A stretch of 42,744 nt of DNA from Pseudomonadota bacterium (GTDB taxonomy: Bacteria; Pseudomonadota; Alphaproteobacteria; Rhizobiales; Devosiaceae). Each line of letters begins with the position of its first letter. Positions within the stretch are counted from its first letter, which is position 1. The notes below the pieces were generated by a model, which was given only the letters and a program-made list of their open reading frames with translations, searched no databases and was not told where the DNA came from. Shown here one piece after another: positions 24,289 through 31,789 of this stretch. The DNA is taken from the NCBI GenBank assembly GCA_023433775.1, contig JAEYTY010000014.1, positions 1 through 42,744 on the forward strand, written 5' to 3'. The position numbers and the translations under genes are program-made.

Positions 24289-24729
24289 ATGATCTGGCTG
24301 GTGGAACTGGCGCTCGTGCTGCTGCTGATTGGCGGCGGCTGGACGATGCTGAACCGGGGCAAGCAGAGCGACAAGCGCGACTCCCTGACCATGCGGCGCG
24401 TCGATGCCTATATCGAGACCATCAGGCGCGAGCGGCGTAACCCGGATCTTGCTGTCATGAGTGATACCGAACTGCGCGATCTGCTGCATTCGGGCGCGCG
24501 CAACCTGCGCGCGGCCGAGCAGAAGAAGAACTGGACGCTGCTGGCCGCAGCCGCCGTGACGCTGATTGCCGCTATAGTGGTGTCCAGCCAGGAAGGCTGG
24601 ATCGGCTTCGGGGTAACAGCAGCCATTGGCGCTATCGTGACCTATGGGCTCAGCGAATTTCTCAATCGCCGGATGCGGGCGCCGCTGGAGCGGCGGGGCG
24701 TTGATATTGACAGGCTGATGGTTGAATAA
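24289..24729 (+). CDS. Three-helix membrane protein, unknown
   Basis: A 146-residue protein. One helix lies at the N-terminus (WLVELALVLLLIGGGWTML), a charged cytoplasmic region of about 65 residues follows (RRVDAYIETIRRERRNPDL; SDTELRDLLHSGA), then two helices (LLAAAAVTLIAAIVV; GFGVTAAIGAIVTYGL) and a basic tail. GGAGGG lies before the ATG. No family recognised. Confidence 0.7.
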   Translation: MIWLVELALVLLLIGGGWTMLNRGKQSDKRDSLTMRRVDAYIETIRRERRNPDLAVMSDTELRDLLHSGARNLRAAEQKKNWTLLAAAAVTLIAAIVVSSQEGWIGFGVTAAIGAIVTYGLSEFLNRRMRAPLERRGVDIDRLMVE

Positions 24730-24757
24730 AAACGCCGCCCCGAGGGGCGGCGTTTCG
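24728..24757. terminator. Bidirectional terminator
   Basis: AACGCCGCCCC (24731-24741) pairs with GGGGCGGCGTT (24744-24754), with A-rich sequence before and TTT after. It separates two convergent genes, the three-helix protein and the SH3 protein. Confidence 0.85.
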
Positions 24758-24771
24758 AATTCTGCCTAGCC

Positions 24772-25236
24772 TTAGCTGCCGGCGCAGAAATAGCCATTGG
24801 GGCCATTAAAGCAGAAGCTGGCGCCGGAATTGCCCGGATGGACCGGACGGGGGCGAGGGTTGTGGCCCCAGCTGGGCGGACGCGGATTGCTCCAGTGCGG
24901 CGGGCGCTGTGGGCCCGGGTTCCAATGCGGCGGACGCGGGCTCGGGTTCCAGTGGGGCGGACGCGGGGTCGGACGGCCGGCGCCGCTCAGATAGTTGGCC
25001 GAAACCCAGCCATCGGGACCGCGCTTTTCGACGAAGCACCAGCTGCCGCGGCATTCCTGGATATCGACGCGTTCACCGCGACGCAGGGTATCGACGACGC
25101 CATAACCCGTGCCGGGGCCGGAGCGGACATTGACATTGCCCGTGGCGATCGCGGGGGCAGCAGAAGCGATGGCGGTGGTTGCGATCAGGGCGAGAGTGGC
25201 GAGGCCAGTGGCCAGGAGCTTGCGTGTAACAGCCAT
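24772..25236 (-). CDS. Secreted SH3 domain protein with Pro-His-Trp repeats
   Basis: A 154-residue protein with a signal peptide (MAVTRKLLATGLATLALIAT...ASA). A bacterial SH3_3 domain covers about 30-85 (NVRSGPGTGYGVVDTLRRGERVDI; CFVEKRGPDGWVSANYLSG). The C-terminal half is four or five imperfect repeats of RPPHWNP. It ends in GASFCFNGPNGYFCAGS with two Cys. SH3_3 domains often bind peptidoglycan; the repeat region may be a flexible, metal- or wall-binding tail. GAGGAG lies before the ATG. Confidence 0.85.
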   Translation of the reverse strand: MAVTRKLLATGLATLALIATTAIASAAPAIATGNVNVRSGPGTGYGVVDTLRRGERVDIQECRGSWCFVEKRGPDGWVSANYLSGAGRPTPRPPHWNPSPRPPHWNPGPQRPPHWSNPRPPSWGHNPRPRPVHPGNSGASFCFNGPNGYFCAGS

Positions 25237-25342
25237 AATGAGTCTCCTCTTCCGGTTGGGCGTAATTTGCCTGTGCTTGCAGAAAACACCCTGGCGCCTG
25301 AACCCAAGCTGAACGCTTTGTTAAGGCAAACGCCTATGGGCC

Positions 25343-25765
25343 TTAGAGCCGCAGAAGCTCAACGAAACGCTTGAGGTTCTCACTGAGTTTCTTGCGCTGC
25401 TTTGGCTTGAGCTCGCCCATCAGCGCCTCTTCGAGCTGGGTCCAGTGATCGGCCAGAGCATTTCGGATGCGGGCGCCGCGCTCGGTGAGGGCAAGGCCGG
25501 GCGTCAATTCGGGACCGACGGCCTGGCGGCCAATGAGGCCGCGATCGGTGAGCCGGTCGAGGCGCGAGGCAAGAGATTCGGGCGGAAGGCCCAGTTCGTC
25601 GGCCAATTGCTGCTCGGTGGTGCCGGAGCGGCCCAATACGAACAGAACGGCGTCGTCGCCCGGCTCGAGACCCATCTCGCGCAGGGGAAGCAGTATCGCC
25701 TTGTGCGCCAATTGGCCGGCTTCGATGAGCCGGTAGAGCGCGGAGCGGGAGGAGGGCCTGGACAT
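25343..25765 (-). CDS. MarR family transcriptional regulator
   Basis: A 140-residue winged-helix protein. The recognition region is TEQQLADELGLPPESLASRLDRLTDRGLI (50-78, landmarks only: ADELGLPPESLASRLDRL), preceded by GDDAVLFVLGRSG and followed by a long C-terminal dimerisation helix. It is divergent from the LysR gene at 25919. Ligand and targets unknown. Confidence 0.82.
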   Translation of the reverse strand: MSRPSSRSALYRLIEAGQLAHKAILLPLREMGLEPGDDAVLFVLGRSGTTEQQLADELGLPPESLASRLDRLTDRGLIGRQAVGPELTPGLALTERGARIRNALADHWTQLEEALMGELKPKQRKKLSENLKRFVELLRL

Positions 25766-25918
25766 GGGCGGGAAAATAGTCCGAACTCCTTATGCACGTC
25801 GATGCAGCATCTATCCTATCGTTAATCGCTCAACGACCAAGGCCCGTTATTGTTCACTCAACGCAGATGAGTTATGCGTCGATTGACCATGTTCGAGCGA
25901 ACGGACCGCCGCCACGCC

Positions 25919-26818
25919 ATGACGCAAGACCTTGCCCGCATCCGCGCCTTTGTTCTGGTTTTTGACGCGGGCGGCTTTTCGGCAGCGGCGCGCCAGCACG
26001 GACGCTCCAAGGCGCTGCTTAGCAAATATGTGACGGACCTCGAGGATTATCTCGGGGTGCGGCTGATGAACCGGACGACGCGCAAACTGAGCCTGACCGA
26101 AGCGGGCGAGGCCTATTACCGGGAAGCATCGAGCCTGCTGCAGCAGCTTGATGAACTCGATTCGACCATTACCGACCAGACAGCCGAGCCGCGCGGCCTG
26201 TTGCGCGTGTCGGCGCCGCGCAATTTCGGCGAGACCACGCTGGCGCCGGCCATTTTCGACTATCTGCGCCAATATCCCAAGGTGACGCTCGATCTGCGGC
26301 TTGAGGACCGCTATGTCGACCTGATCGATGAGGGGATCGACGTCGCGCTGCGCATATCGACCATGGCGGATTCTTCGCTCATCGCCCGCAAGATTGCCGA
26401 TATGCATGTGGTGATCGGCGCTTCGCCGGAGCTGCTGAAATCGGTTGGTGCGCCAAAGCATCCGGAAGACCTGCGGCACCTGCCCTGCATTGTCGATGTG
26501 AACCTGCAGGGTCAGTCCAACTGGCGCTTCAACGAGGGCGGCAAGACCATTTCGGTGCCGGTCAATGGCCCGTTGCGGGTCAATTCCCCGCTGGCGGCGC
26601 GCAAGGCAGCCATGCTCGGTCTCGGATTTGTCGTATTGCCGTCCTATCTGGCCGAACCTGTTGTCGAGACGGGGGAACTGGTGCCGGTGCTGCACGACTT
26701 CCTGCCCACGGGGCAGACATTGCAGGCCGTTTATCCCCACCGGCGGCATTTGGCGGGTAAGGTGCGCGCGCTGATCGATCATCTGGTGGAGTGGTTTGCC
26801 ACCCATCCCATTCACTAG
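25919..26818 (+). CDS. LysR family transcriptional regulator
   Basis: A 299-residue activator/repressor. The N-terminal HTH is IRAFVLVFDAGGFSAAARQHGRSKALLSKYVTDLEDYLGVRLMNRTTRKLSLTEAG (landmarks: AGGFSAAARQHGRSKALLSK and RLMNRTTRKLSLTEAG), with an effector domain of the CrgA-type subgroup (LRLEDRYVDLIDEGIDVALRI). The start MTQDLARIRAF at 25919 fits the family; upstream ATGs at 25874 and 25889 are in frame. It ends nine bases before the metal-exporter gene and is likely its regulator or co-transcribed with it. Confidence 0.88.
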   Translation: MTQDLARIRAFVLVFDAGGFSAAARQHGRSKALLSKYVTDLEDYLGVRLMNRTTRKLSLTEAGEAYYREASSLLQQLDELDSTITDQTAEPRGLLRVSAPRNFGETTLAPAIFDYLRQYPKVTLDLRLEDRYVDLIDEGIDVALRISTMADSSLIARKIADMHVVIGASPELLKSVGAPKHPEDLRHLPCIVDVNLQGQSNWRFNEGGKTISVPVNGPLRVNSPLAARKAAMLGLGFVVLPSYLAEPVVETGELVPVLHDFLPTGQTLQAVYPHRRHLAGKVRALIDHLVEWFATHPIH

Positions 26819-26827
26819 GAAAACGCC

Positions 26828-28435
26828 TTGAATATTCCGGTCTGGTGGAAGCGCTTTGCCACAATAGCACTGGCGCTGGTCGGGACGGCGCAGATGGCCC
26901 AGGCGCATCCGCATATTTTCATCGATGCGCGCGTCGATGTGAGCTTCGACCCAGCCGGGAGGGTGTCGGGCCTGCACCACAGCTGGACCTTTGACAGCGC
27001 CTTTTCGGTCTGGATGGTGCAGGGGCTGGACAAGAATGGCGATGGCCAGGTCACTCCCGACGAAATGCAGGAGCTGGCCGACGAGAATGTCGGCTCGCTG
27101 GCTGATTTCGGCTTTTACACCTTCGCCGGCGACGGCATGGACTTTGTCGCCGCGGGCGACCAGGCCATGCGCTATGACAATAATCTGGTGACGCTCGACT
27201 TCTCCCTTGTGGCGGAGGCGCCGCAGCCGGTTGGTCAGCGGTTTGAGCTTGGGGTCTATGACCCGGAATATTATGTCGCCATCAGCTTTGAAGATGTGAG
27301 CCATGTGACGCTGACGGACGCGCCCGACAGCTGCGGCGCCGAGCTGCTGCCGCCCCGCCCGATGGATCCGGACACCGAGGCGCGGCTTTATGCGCTGGGG
27401 CCGGAAGTGCTGGAACTGCCGCCCGACCTGGCTGCCGCCATGCGGGGCACGCAGGGGCTGATTGTGATCAGCTGTGGCGCTGTGCCAGTGGCCACGACTG
27501 CCGCGGAGGCGGCGCAGCAGGTCGCCGAGACCCGCCCGGCGACACCCTTTGGCGGGCCGCCGCCGGAAGTTGGCCTCAACCTGCCGCGCACGGGATTTTT
27601 CGGCTGGCTGCAGAACCAGCAGCGCGATTTTTACGCCGCCATGACCGGGGCGCTCGACGCGCTGCGCAGCGATGGCAATGCCTTTTGGGTCCTGGGCGGG
27701 CTGAGCTTTCTCTATGGCATTTTCCATGCGGCCGGGCCGGGGCATGGCAAGGTGGTCATTTCCTCCTATGTGCTGGCCAATACGCGGCAATTGCGCCAGG
27801 GCGTGGTGCTGAGCGGGCTTTCGGCGCTGATGCAGGCGCTGGTGGCCATCGGCTTTGTGCTGGTGCTGGCGGGGGTATTGAACTTGACCAGCACGGCGCT
27901 GGGCGACGCGGCGCATTGGGTGGGCGTTGTGTCCTATGCCATGGTGGCGCTGCTGGGCCTGTGGCTGGTGCTGCGCAAGGTTTTGGGCTGGGGGCATAGC
28001 CATGGTCACGCGACCCACGCGCAACATGACCATCATCACCACGACCACCACCATGATCATCACCATCACAACGCCCATGAGCACAATATGCATCATGCCA
28101 TTGGCCCCGGGGACATCCGTGGCGATTGGCGGGAGCAGCTGGGCGTGGTTTTGGCAATTGGCCTCCGGCCCTGTTCGGGCGCGCTGGTGGTTTTGGTGTT
28201 TGCCCTGTCACAGGGCCTGCTTGCAGCGGGGATTGTTTCGGTGCTGCTGATGAGTCTCGGGACCGCAATCACCGTGGCGGCGCTGGCCAGCCTTGCCGTG
28301 ATGGCCAAGGGGCTGGCGGGGCGCATTGGCGGGGCCGATAGCGCGCTGGCCGGGCACATCATGTGGTGGGCGGAGCTGCTTGGCGCCGTTGCGGTGCTGG
28401 GCTTTGGCGTGCTGCTGCTGATTGCCAGTCTCTGA
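26828..28435 (+). CDS. DUF1007-NicO fusion, nickel/cobalt exporter
   Basis: A 535-residue fusion. Residues about 1-26 are a signal sequence, and 27-215 are a DUF1007 domain (AHPHIFIDARVDVSFDPAG, with an EF-hand-like DKNGDGQVTPDE at about 62-73). From about 280 it is a NicO/RcnA-type permease (GGLSFLYGIFHAAGPGHGKVVISSY; AIGLRPCSGALVVLVFAL). A cytoplasmic or periplasmic loop at about 391-424 is extremely His-rich and probably binds Ni(II) or Co(II). The start is TTG at 26828 with AGGAAA upstream. DUF1007 is usually a separate gene next to NicO. Confidence 0.88.
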   Translation: MNIPVWWKRFATIALALVGTAQMAQAHPHIFIDARVDVSFDPAGRVSGLHHSWTFDSAFSVWMVQGLDKNGDGQVTPDEMQELADENVGSLADFGFYTFAGDGMDFVAAGDQAMRYDNNLVTLDFSLVAEAPQPVGQRFELGVYDPEYYVAISFEDVSHVTLTDAPDSCGAELLPPRPMDPDTEARLYALGPEVLELPPDLAAAMRGTQGLIVISCGAVPVATTAAEAAQQVAETRPATPFGGPPPEVGLNLPRTGFFGWLQNQQRDFYAAMTGALDALRSDGNAFWVLGGLSFLYGIFHAAGPGHGKVVISSYVLANTRQLRQGVVLSGLSALMQALVAIGFVLVLAGVLNLTSTALGDAAHWVGVVSYAMVALLGLWLVLRKVLGWGHSHGHATHAQHDHHHHDHHHDHHHHNAHEHNMHHAIGPGDIRGDWREQLGVVLAIGLRPCSGALVVLVFALSQGLLAAGIVSVLLMSLGTAITVAALASLAVMAKGLAGRIGGADSALAGHIMWWAELLGAVAVLGFGVLLLIASL

Positions 28436-28495
28436 TCGAGATCAATAAGCGGCGCGACCCATCGCCGCCTTGCGGTGGGAGCGTAAAGGGTTAAG

Positions 28496-29554
28496 GTGCC
28501 GCCACACTGGATCCATTCCAAACTGGCCCGCATGTCCGCACATCTGCCTCCCGACCATCCGCCCGTTCAAACGCCCAAGATTGGCGTGGTTTTGCTCAAT
28601 CTGGGCACGCCGGACGCCACCGATTACTGGAGCGTGCGGCGCTATCTCAAAGAGTTCCTGTCCGATCCGCGCGTTATCGAGACGCCGAAATGGCTGTGGT
28701 GGCCGATCCTCAACCTGATCATTCTCTCGTTCCGGCCGCAGAAGTCGGGCCATGCCTATGCGCAGATCTGGGACCGCGAGAAGAACGAGAGCCCCTTGCG
28801 CGTCATCACCCGCAACCAGGCCGAAAACCTGGCGCAGCGGCTGTCCGGCGACGGCATCATGGTCGATTTCGCCATGCGCTATGGCAATCCGTCGACCCAG
28901 AGCGTGCTCGAAAAAATGCAGGCCGCCGGCTGCCAGCGCATCCTGCTCGTGCCGCTCTATCCGCAATATTCGGCGACGACGACGGCCACGGCCAATGACA
29001 AGGCCTTTGATGCGCTCAAAACCATGCGCTGGCAGCCCGCCGTGCGCACCGCGCCGGCCTATTTCGAGGACCCGGCCTATATCGCGGCGCTGGGCAATTC
29101 GATCCGCGATGGCGTCGCGGCGCTCGATTTCGAACCCGACCTCGTCATCACCTCCTATCACGGGATGCCGGTGGACTATCTCAAGCGCGGCGACCCGTAC
29201 CACTGCCAGTGTTTCAAGACCACGCGGCTGGTGCGCGAGTATCTGGACTGGCCCAAGGAAAAGCTGATGGTCACCTTCCAGAGCCGGTTTGGGCCGACGG
29301 AATGGCTGCAGCCCTATACCGACAAGACGCTGGAAGCACTGCCCGGCAAGGGCGTGAAGAAGGTGGCGATCCTGGCGCCGGCCTTTTCAGCCGACTGCAT
29401 CGAAACGCTGGAAGAAATCGCCATGGGCGGGCGCGAGACTTTCCTTGAGGCCGGGGGCGAGAAATTCGCCTATATCCCCTGCCTCAATGATTCAGCGGGC
29501 GGCATGGATTTCGTGGAAAAAATGGTGCGCCGCGAACTGGGCGGCTGGCTCTGA
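28496..29554 (+). CDS. hemH: Ferrochelatase
   Basis: Inserts ferrous iron into protoporphyrin IX, the last step of protoheme synthesis, at the inner membrane. Family landmarks: VVLLNLGTPDATDYWSVRRYL, VPLYPQYSATTTATAND, the catalytic TSYHGMPVDYLKRGDPYHCQC region (His in YHGMP), VTFQSRFGPTEWLQPYTD and APAFSADCIETLEEI. The GTG at 28496 has AAAGGG five bases upstream and gives 352 residues; an ATG at 28532 matches the typical family start (MSAHLPPDHPPV) but has no clear ribosome-binding site. Confidence 0.96.
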   Translation: MPPHWIHSKLARMSAHLPPDHPPVQTPKIGVVLLNLGTPDATDYWSVRRYLKEFLSDPRVIETPKWLWWPILNLIILSFRPQKSGHAYAQIWDREKNESPLRVITRNQAENLAQRLSGDGIMVDFAMRYGNPSTQSVLEKMQAAGCQRILLVPLYPQYSATTTATANDKAFDALKTMRWQPAVRTAPAYFEDPAYIAALGNSIRDGVAALDFEPDLVITSYHGMPVDYLKRGDPYHCQCFKTTRLVREYLDWPKEKLMVTFQSRFGPTEWLQPYTDKTLEALPGKGVKKVAILAPAFSADCIETLEEIAMGGRETFLEAGGEKFAYIPCLNDSAGGMDFVEKMVRRELGGWL

Positions 29555-29618
29555 GGCCAGCGCGCCCGATCCTTTCCGCCCGGCGCATCGGCGCGCCCGA
29601 TATTAAAGCCCGCCGCTG

Positions 29619-30008
29619 TCAGATATGCGGCGAGGGCAGGCCATCGGCGCCGGGGCGCCGGTAATTGTCGCCAAAATCATCGTCATCCTCCTCCGGCCAC
29701 GGCGCCAGCTGATCGGCGTGCAGCGCCTCGAACTGCCGCAGGGCGGCGGCGAGGCGGGCGACGAGAATGGCGAAATCGGCCTGGCTGAGCGTGGTCGCGT
29801 CGAGCCGGGGGAACCAGGGCAGATCGGCATGGCGGCAGAAGAGCTTGTTGGCCCGGTGAAGAACGCTGTCGAGCGACGCAATGGTGGCGTCGCCCATGGC
29901 GCCTGAAGGCTTGCGATAATCGAGCACGCCCCTCAGCGCCTCGATTTCAACGCGGAGCCGCCGATAGCTGGCGAGGGCGCGGGGGCCAAGTGGCGGATTA
30001 TGGGTCAT
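29619..30008 (-). CDS. Conserved hypothetical protein
   Basis: A 129-residue cytoplasmic protein starting MTHNPPLGPRALASYRRLR. It is mostly helical, with an acidic segment (PWPEEDDDDFGDNY) near the C-terminus and one Cys. No domain recognised. The start at 30008 is preferred over 30056, since the upstream residues (HHHPEAH) look like non-coding sequence. Confidence 0.6.
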   Translation of the reverse strand: MTHNPPLGPRALASYRRLRVEIEALRGVLDYRKPSGAMGDATIASLDSVLHRANKLFCRHADLPWFPRLDATTLSQADFAILVARLAAALRQFEALHADQLAPWPEEDDDDFGDNYRRPGADGLPSPHI

Positions 30009-30120
30009 GTGTGCCTCGGGATGATGATGTCGAGGCAGTATAGGCGCCGGCGCCACCAGCGGGGATAAGCGCCCGGCCTTGCGGCTTGCGCTTTCACATG
30101 GACCCTTTCGGGAGACGGTA

Positions 30121-30173
30121 ACGGGCGGCCTTTGTGCCCACCGAACTCAATAAACGGCACAAGGGCCGCCCGT
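30121..30173. repeat. Long inverted repeat
   Basis: ACGGGCGGCCTTTGTGCC (30121-30138) is complementary to GGCACAAGGGCCGCCCGT (30156-30173) with one mismatch position, around a 17-base AT-rich loop. It could form a very stable hairpin. It has no U-tract. Confidence 0.75.
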
Positions 30174-30380
30174 CACGGAACACGGATTTTCCACGGGTCC
30201 GGATTCAGGCGGTACCGTTATTGCAGGTCCGGCTGCCGAGCGTCTACCCGCGTAAAGAGGCGCCCCTCTTCCCGGCCTCCCCGCCCGATCCTGCGTGGGG
30301 ATCGCGTAACAGCGGGGATGGGGAGAGAATAGGAGAGGGGAAAGGGGGCGGGGATAGATTTTTTGCGCGCTGGCGCCATT

Positions 30381-30526
30381 CCTCTCCCGTTCACGGGAGA
30401 GGGGGACCACGCAAAGCGTGGTGGAGAGGGGTGGCGCACGCACGCCAGCATGGTCGAAAGGTCGGCGCTCGTGGCTCCCCCCTCCACCGCCTTTTGGCGG
30501 TCCCCCTCCCCCGCAGGCGGGGGAGG
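30381..30526. repeat. Block of four consecutive short hairpins
   Basis: In order: CCTCTCCCGT/ACGGGAGAGG (30381-30402), ACCACGC/GCGTGGT (30406-30422), ACCGCC/GGCGGT (30486-30501) and CCTCCCCCGC/GCGGGGGAGG (30505-30526). All stems are perfect. This composite looks like the mosaic palindromic elements common between genes in Hyphomicrobiales. The block directly follows the stop of the next minus-strand gene. Confidence 0.75.
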
Positions 30527-30536
30527 ACAGGGGGGC

Positions 30537-30836
30537 TCAATACCGCACCCCGCGCCTGGCCACGATCTGCGCAATCCGGTCCGTGTCGCCGGCATTGAGG
30601 TAGCGGCCGCGTTCGAGGATTTCGAGGACATACTCGTCGTAGGTCAGCCCGATCAGCGCGGCGCGCTGGGCGCGGAGTTTGGCGATGTCATAAGGCGCGT
30701 CGAAGGCCTTTTTCTTGGCGGCCTGCCAGACGAAGTAATTGCCAATGCCATTCTTGCCCCAGGGCGGGGCGTAGCTGTCGTCATCATCAAGCGGCGGGCC
30801 GCCGTTATGGTTGGGCGGGGCGAAGTGCTGCGTCAT
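30537..30836 (-). CDS. Small conserved hypothetical protein
   Basis: A 99-residue cytoplasmic protein starting MTQHFAPPNHNGGPPLDDDD. It has YAPPWGKNGIGNYFVWQAAKKKAF in the middle and LTYDEYVLEILERGRYL near the end. This pattern of an NHNGGPPL N-terminus and YDEY...LERGR is shared by small unannotated alphaproteobacterial proteins. Function unknown. Confidence 0.7.
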   Translation of the reverse strand: MTQHFAPPNHNGGPPLDDDDSYAPPWGKNGIGNYFVWQAAKKKAFDAPYDIAKLRAQRAALIGLTYDEYVLEILERGRYLNAGDTDRIAQIVARRGVRY

Positions 30837-30972
30837 GGCTTAGGATGGCGTGCCGCGCGCAGCAATGCCAACGAGTTTTCTCTACTGGCAGCATCGGTTT
30901 TGCTGATCGCGCTTGGCCTCGGAAGAGTGGACAGGGGACTGCTGCGCGCGCATGTTGGTTTGGGGGAACGAC

Positions 30973-31527
30973 ATGCGCAAGCTGTGGTGGTTTCTGATTG
31001 GCATCATGGTGCTGTCTGCGCTCGGTAATCTGATCGGGGGCACGGACACGCCGGCCAGTGCGCGCGTTGTGCCGGCCAGCGCGCCGGCTTCTGTGCCCGT
31101 TATCGTCCCGACAGCGCCGGTCTTTGATGCGGTGATGTATGTGACTGCCGATACGCTGAACCTGCGCGATGGTCCTTCGACCAGCGCCAATGTGCTCGCC
31201 AGGCTGTCGCGCAATTTGCGGGTCGAGGCAGGCGCGCGCCAAAACGGCTGGGTGCAGGTTGCCGCTCAGGGGCATATTGGCTGGGTGAGCGCAGACTATC
31301 TGTCCGGAACCATGCAGGCCGCCCCGGCCCCCATCTATTCGGCTCCGGCGCCGAGACGACAATCCTCTCCGCAACCCGCCCGCTCCGCAGAGGCCTGCCC
31401 ATCGCGGCGCTATTGCACGCAGATCAGTTCGTGCCAGGAGGCGCGGTATTATCTGGCGAATTGTTCATGGGGACCCAAGCTGGATGGCGATGGGGATGGC
31501 GTGCCGTGTGAGAGCATGTGTCGGTAG
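30973..31527 (+). CDS. SH3 and excalibur domain protein, membrane-anchored or secreted
   Basis: A 184-residue protein. An N-terminal hydrophobic segment (LWWFLIGIMVLSALGNLIGG) acts as anchor or signal. An SH3_3 domain lies at about 58-115 (TADTLNLRDGPSTSANVLARL; GHIGWVSADYLSG). A Pro/Ala linker follows, then a C-terminal excalibur domain with the calcium-type loop DGDGDGVPCE (about 170-179) and several Cys. Extracytoplasmic SH3-excalibur proteins are common in Hyphomicrobiales and may act at the cell wall. GGGG lies before the ATG. Confidence 0.85.
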   Translation: MRKLWWFLIGIMVLSALGNLIGGTDTPASARVVPASAPASVPVIVPTAPVFDAVMYVTADTLNLRDGPSTSANVLARLSRNLRVEAGARQNGWVQVAAQGHIGWVSADYLSGTMQAAPAPIYSAPAPRRQSSPQPARSAEACPSRRYCTQISSCQEARYYLANCSWGPKLDGDGDGVPCESMCR

Positions 31528-31789
31528 GGGTGTGTGGGTGTCATCATCACCGAGCGGCGGGCCGCCGTTGGAGAGGCGTGCGGTGGTCATGCAGGGAGTG
31601 TGGGTTGGACGGGTGGGATGTCCAACGAAGAATTTTTATTTGGGGGGATTAGGTGGGGTAATGGGCCGACACGTTTGGTATTTTACTCGCTGACATCATG
31701 CATGTACCAATCATCACATATTCTTGGTGGCCGCAGATTCTTACCCGGATTTCGAAACGCCTCCAACCAAACATTTAGACGGAGCAGAG
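31528..31789. other. Junction from GC-rich DNA to the foreign gene
   Basis: About 260 bases without a gene. G/T-rich up to about 31680, then a sharp change to AT-rich sequence that continues into the SIR2-kinase gene. A GTG at 31724 is in frame with that gene but lacks a ribosome-binding site. No repeat or integrase site was recognised here. Confidence 0.5.

Larger units (their letters stand above)
30009..30536. other. Repeat-rich intergenic gap
   Basis: About 530 bases with no credible gene. It contains a large inverted repeat (30121-30173) and a block of four consecutive hairpins (30381-30526). Open frames through this region are Pro/Arg-rich products of GC-rich repeats, not proteins. Confidence 0.7.

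Noticed and set aside
25847..28096. A 749-codon minus-strand open frame
   Set aside because: It runs antisense through the LysR and DUF1007-NicO genes, both of which have clear family motifs. The product is Arg/His/Gln-rich with no recognisable domain.
30381..30526. Possible CRISPR-like array
   Set aside because: The hairpins differ in sequence and spacing, there are no identical direct repeats or regular spacers, and no cas genes are present.
30134..31028. Overlapping Pro/Arg-rich open frames in the repeat gap
   Set aside because: They follow palindromic GC-rich repeats, have low-complexity products and no ribosome-binding sites.
31724..31789. Upstream GTG start for the SIR2-kinase gene
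   Set aside because: It adds 22 residues, has no ribosome-binding site, and the ATG at 31790 has a well-placed GGAG.
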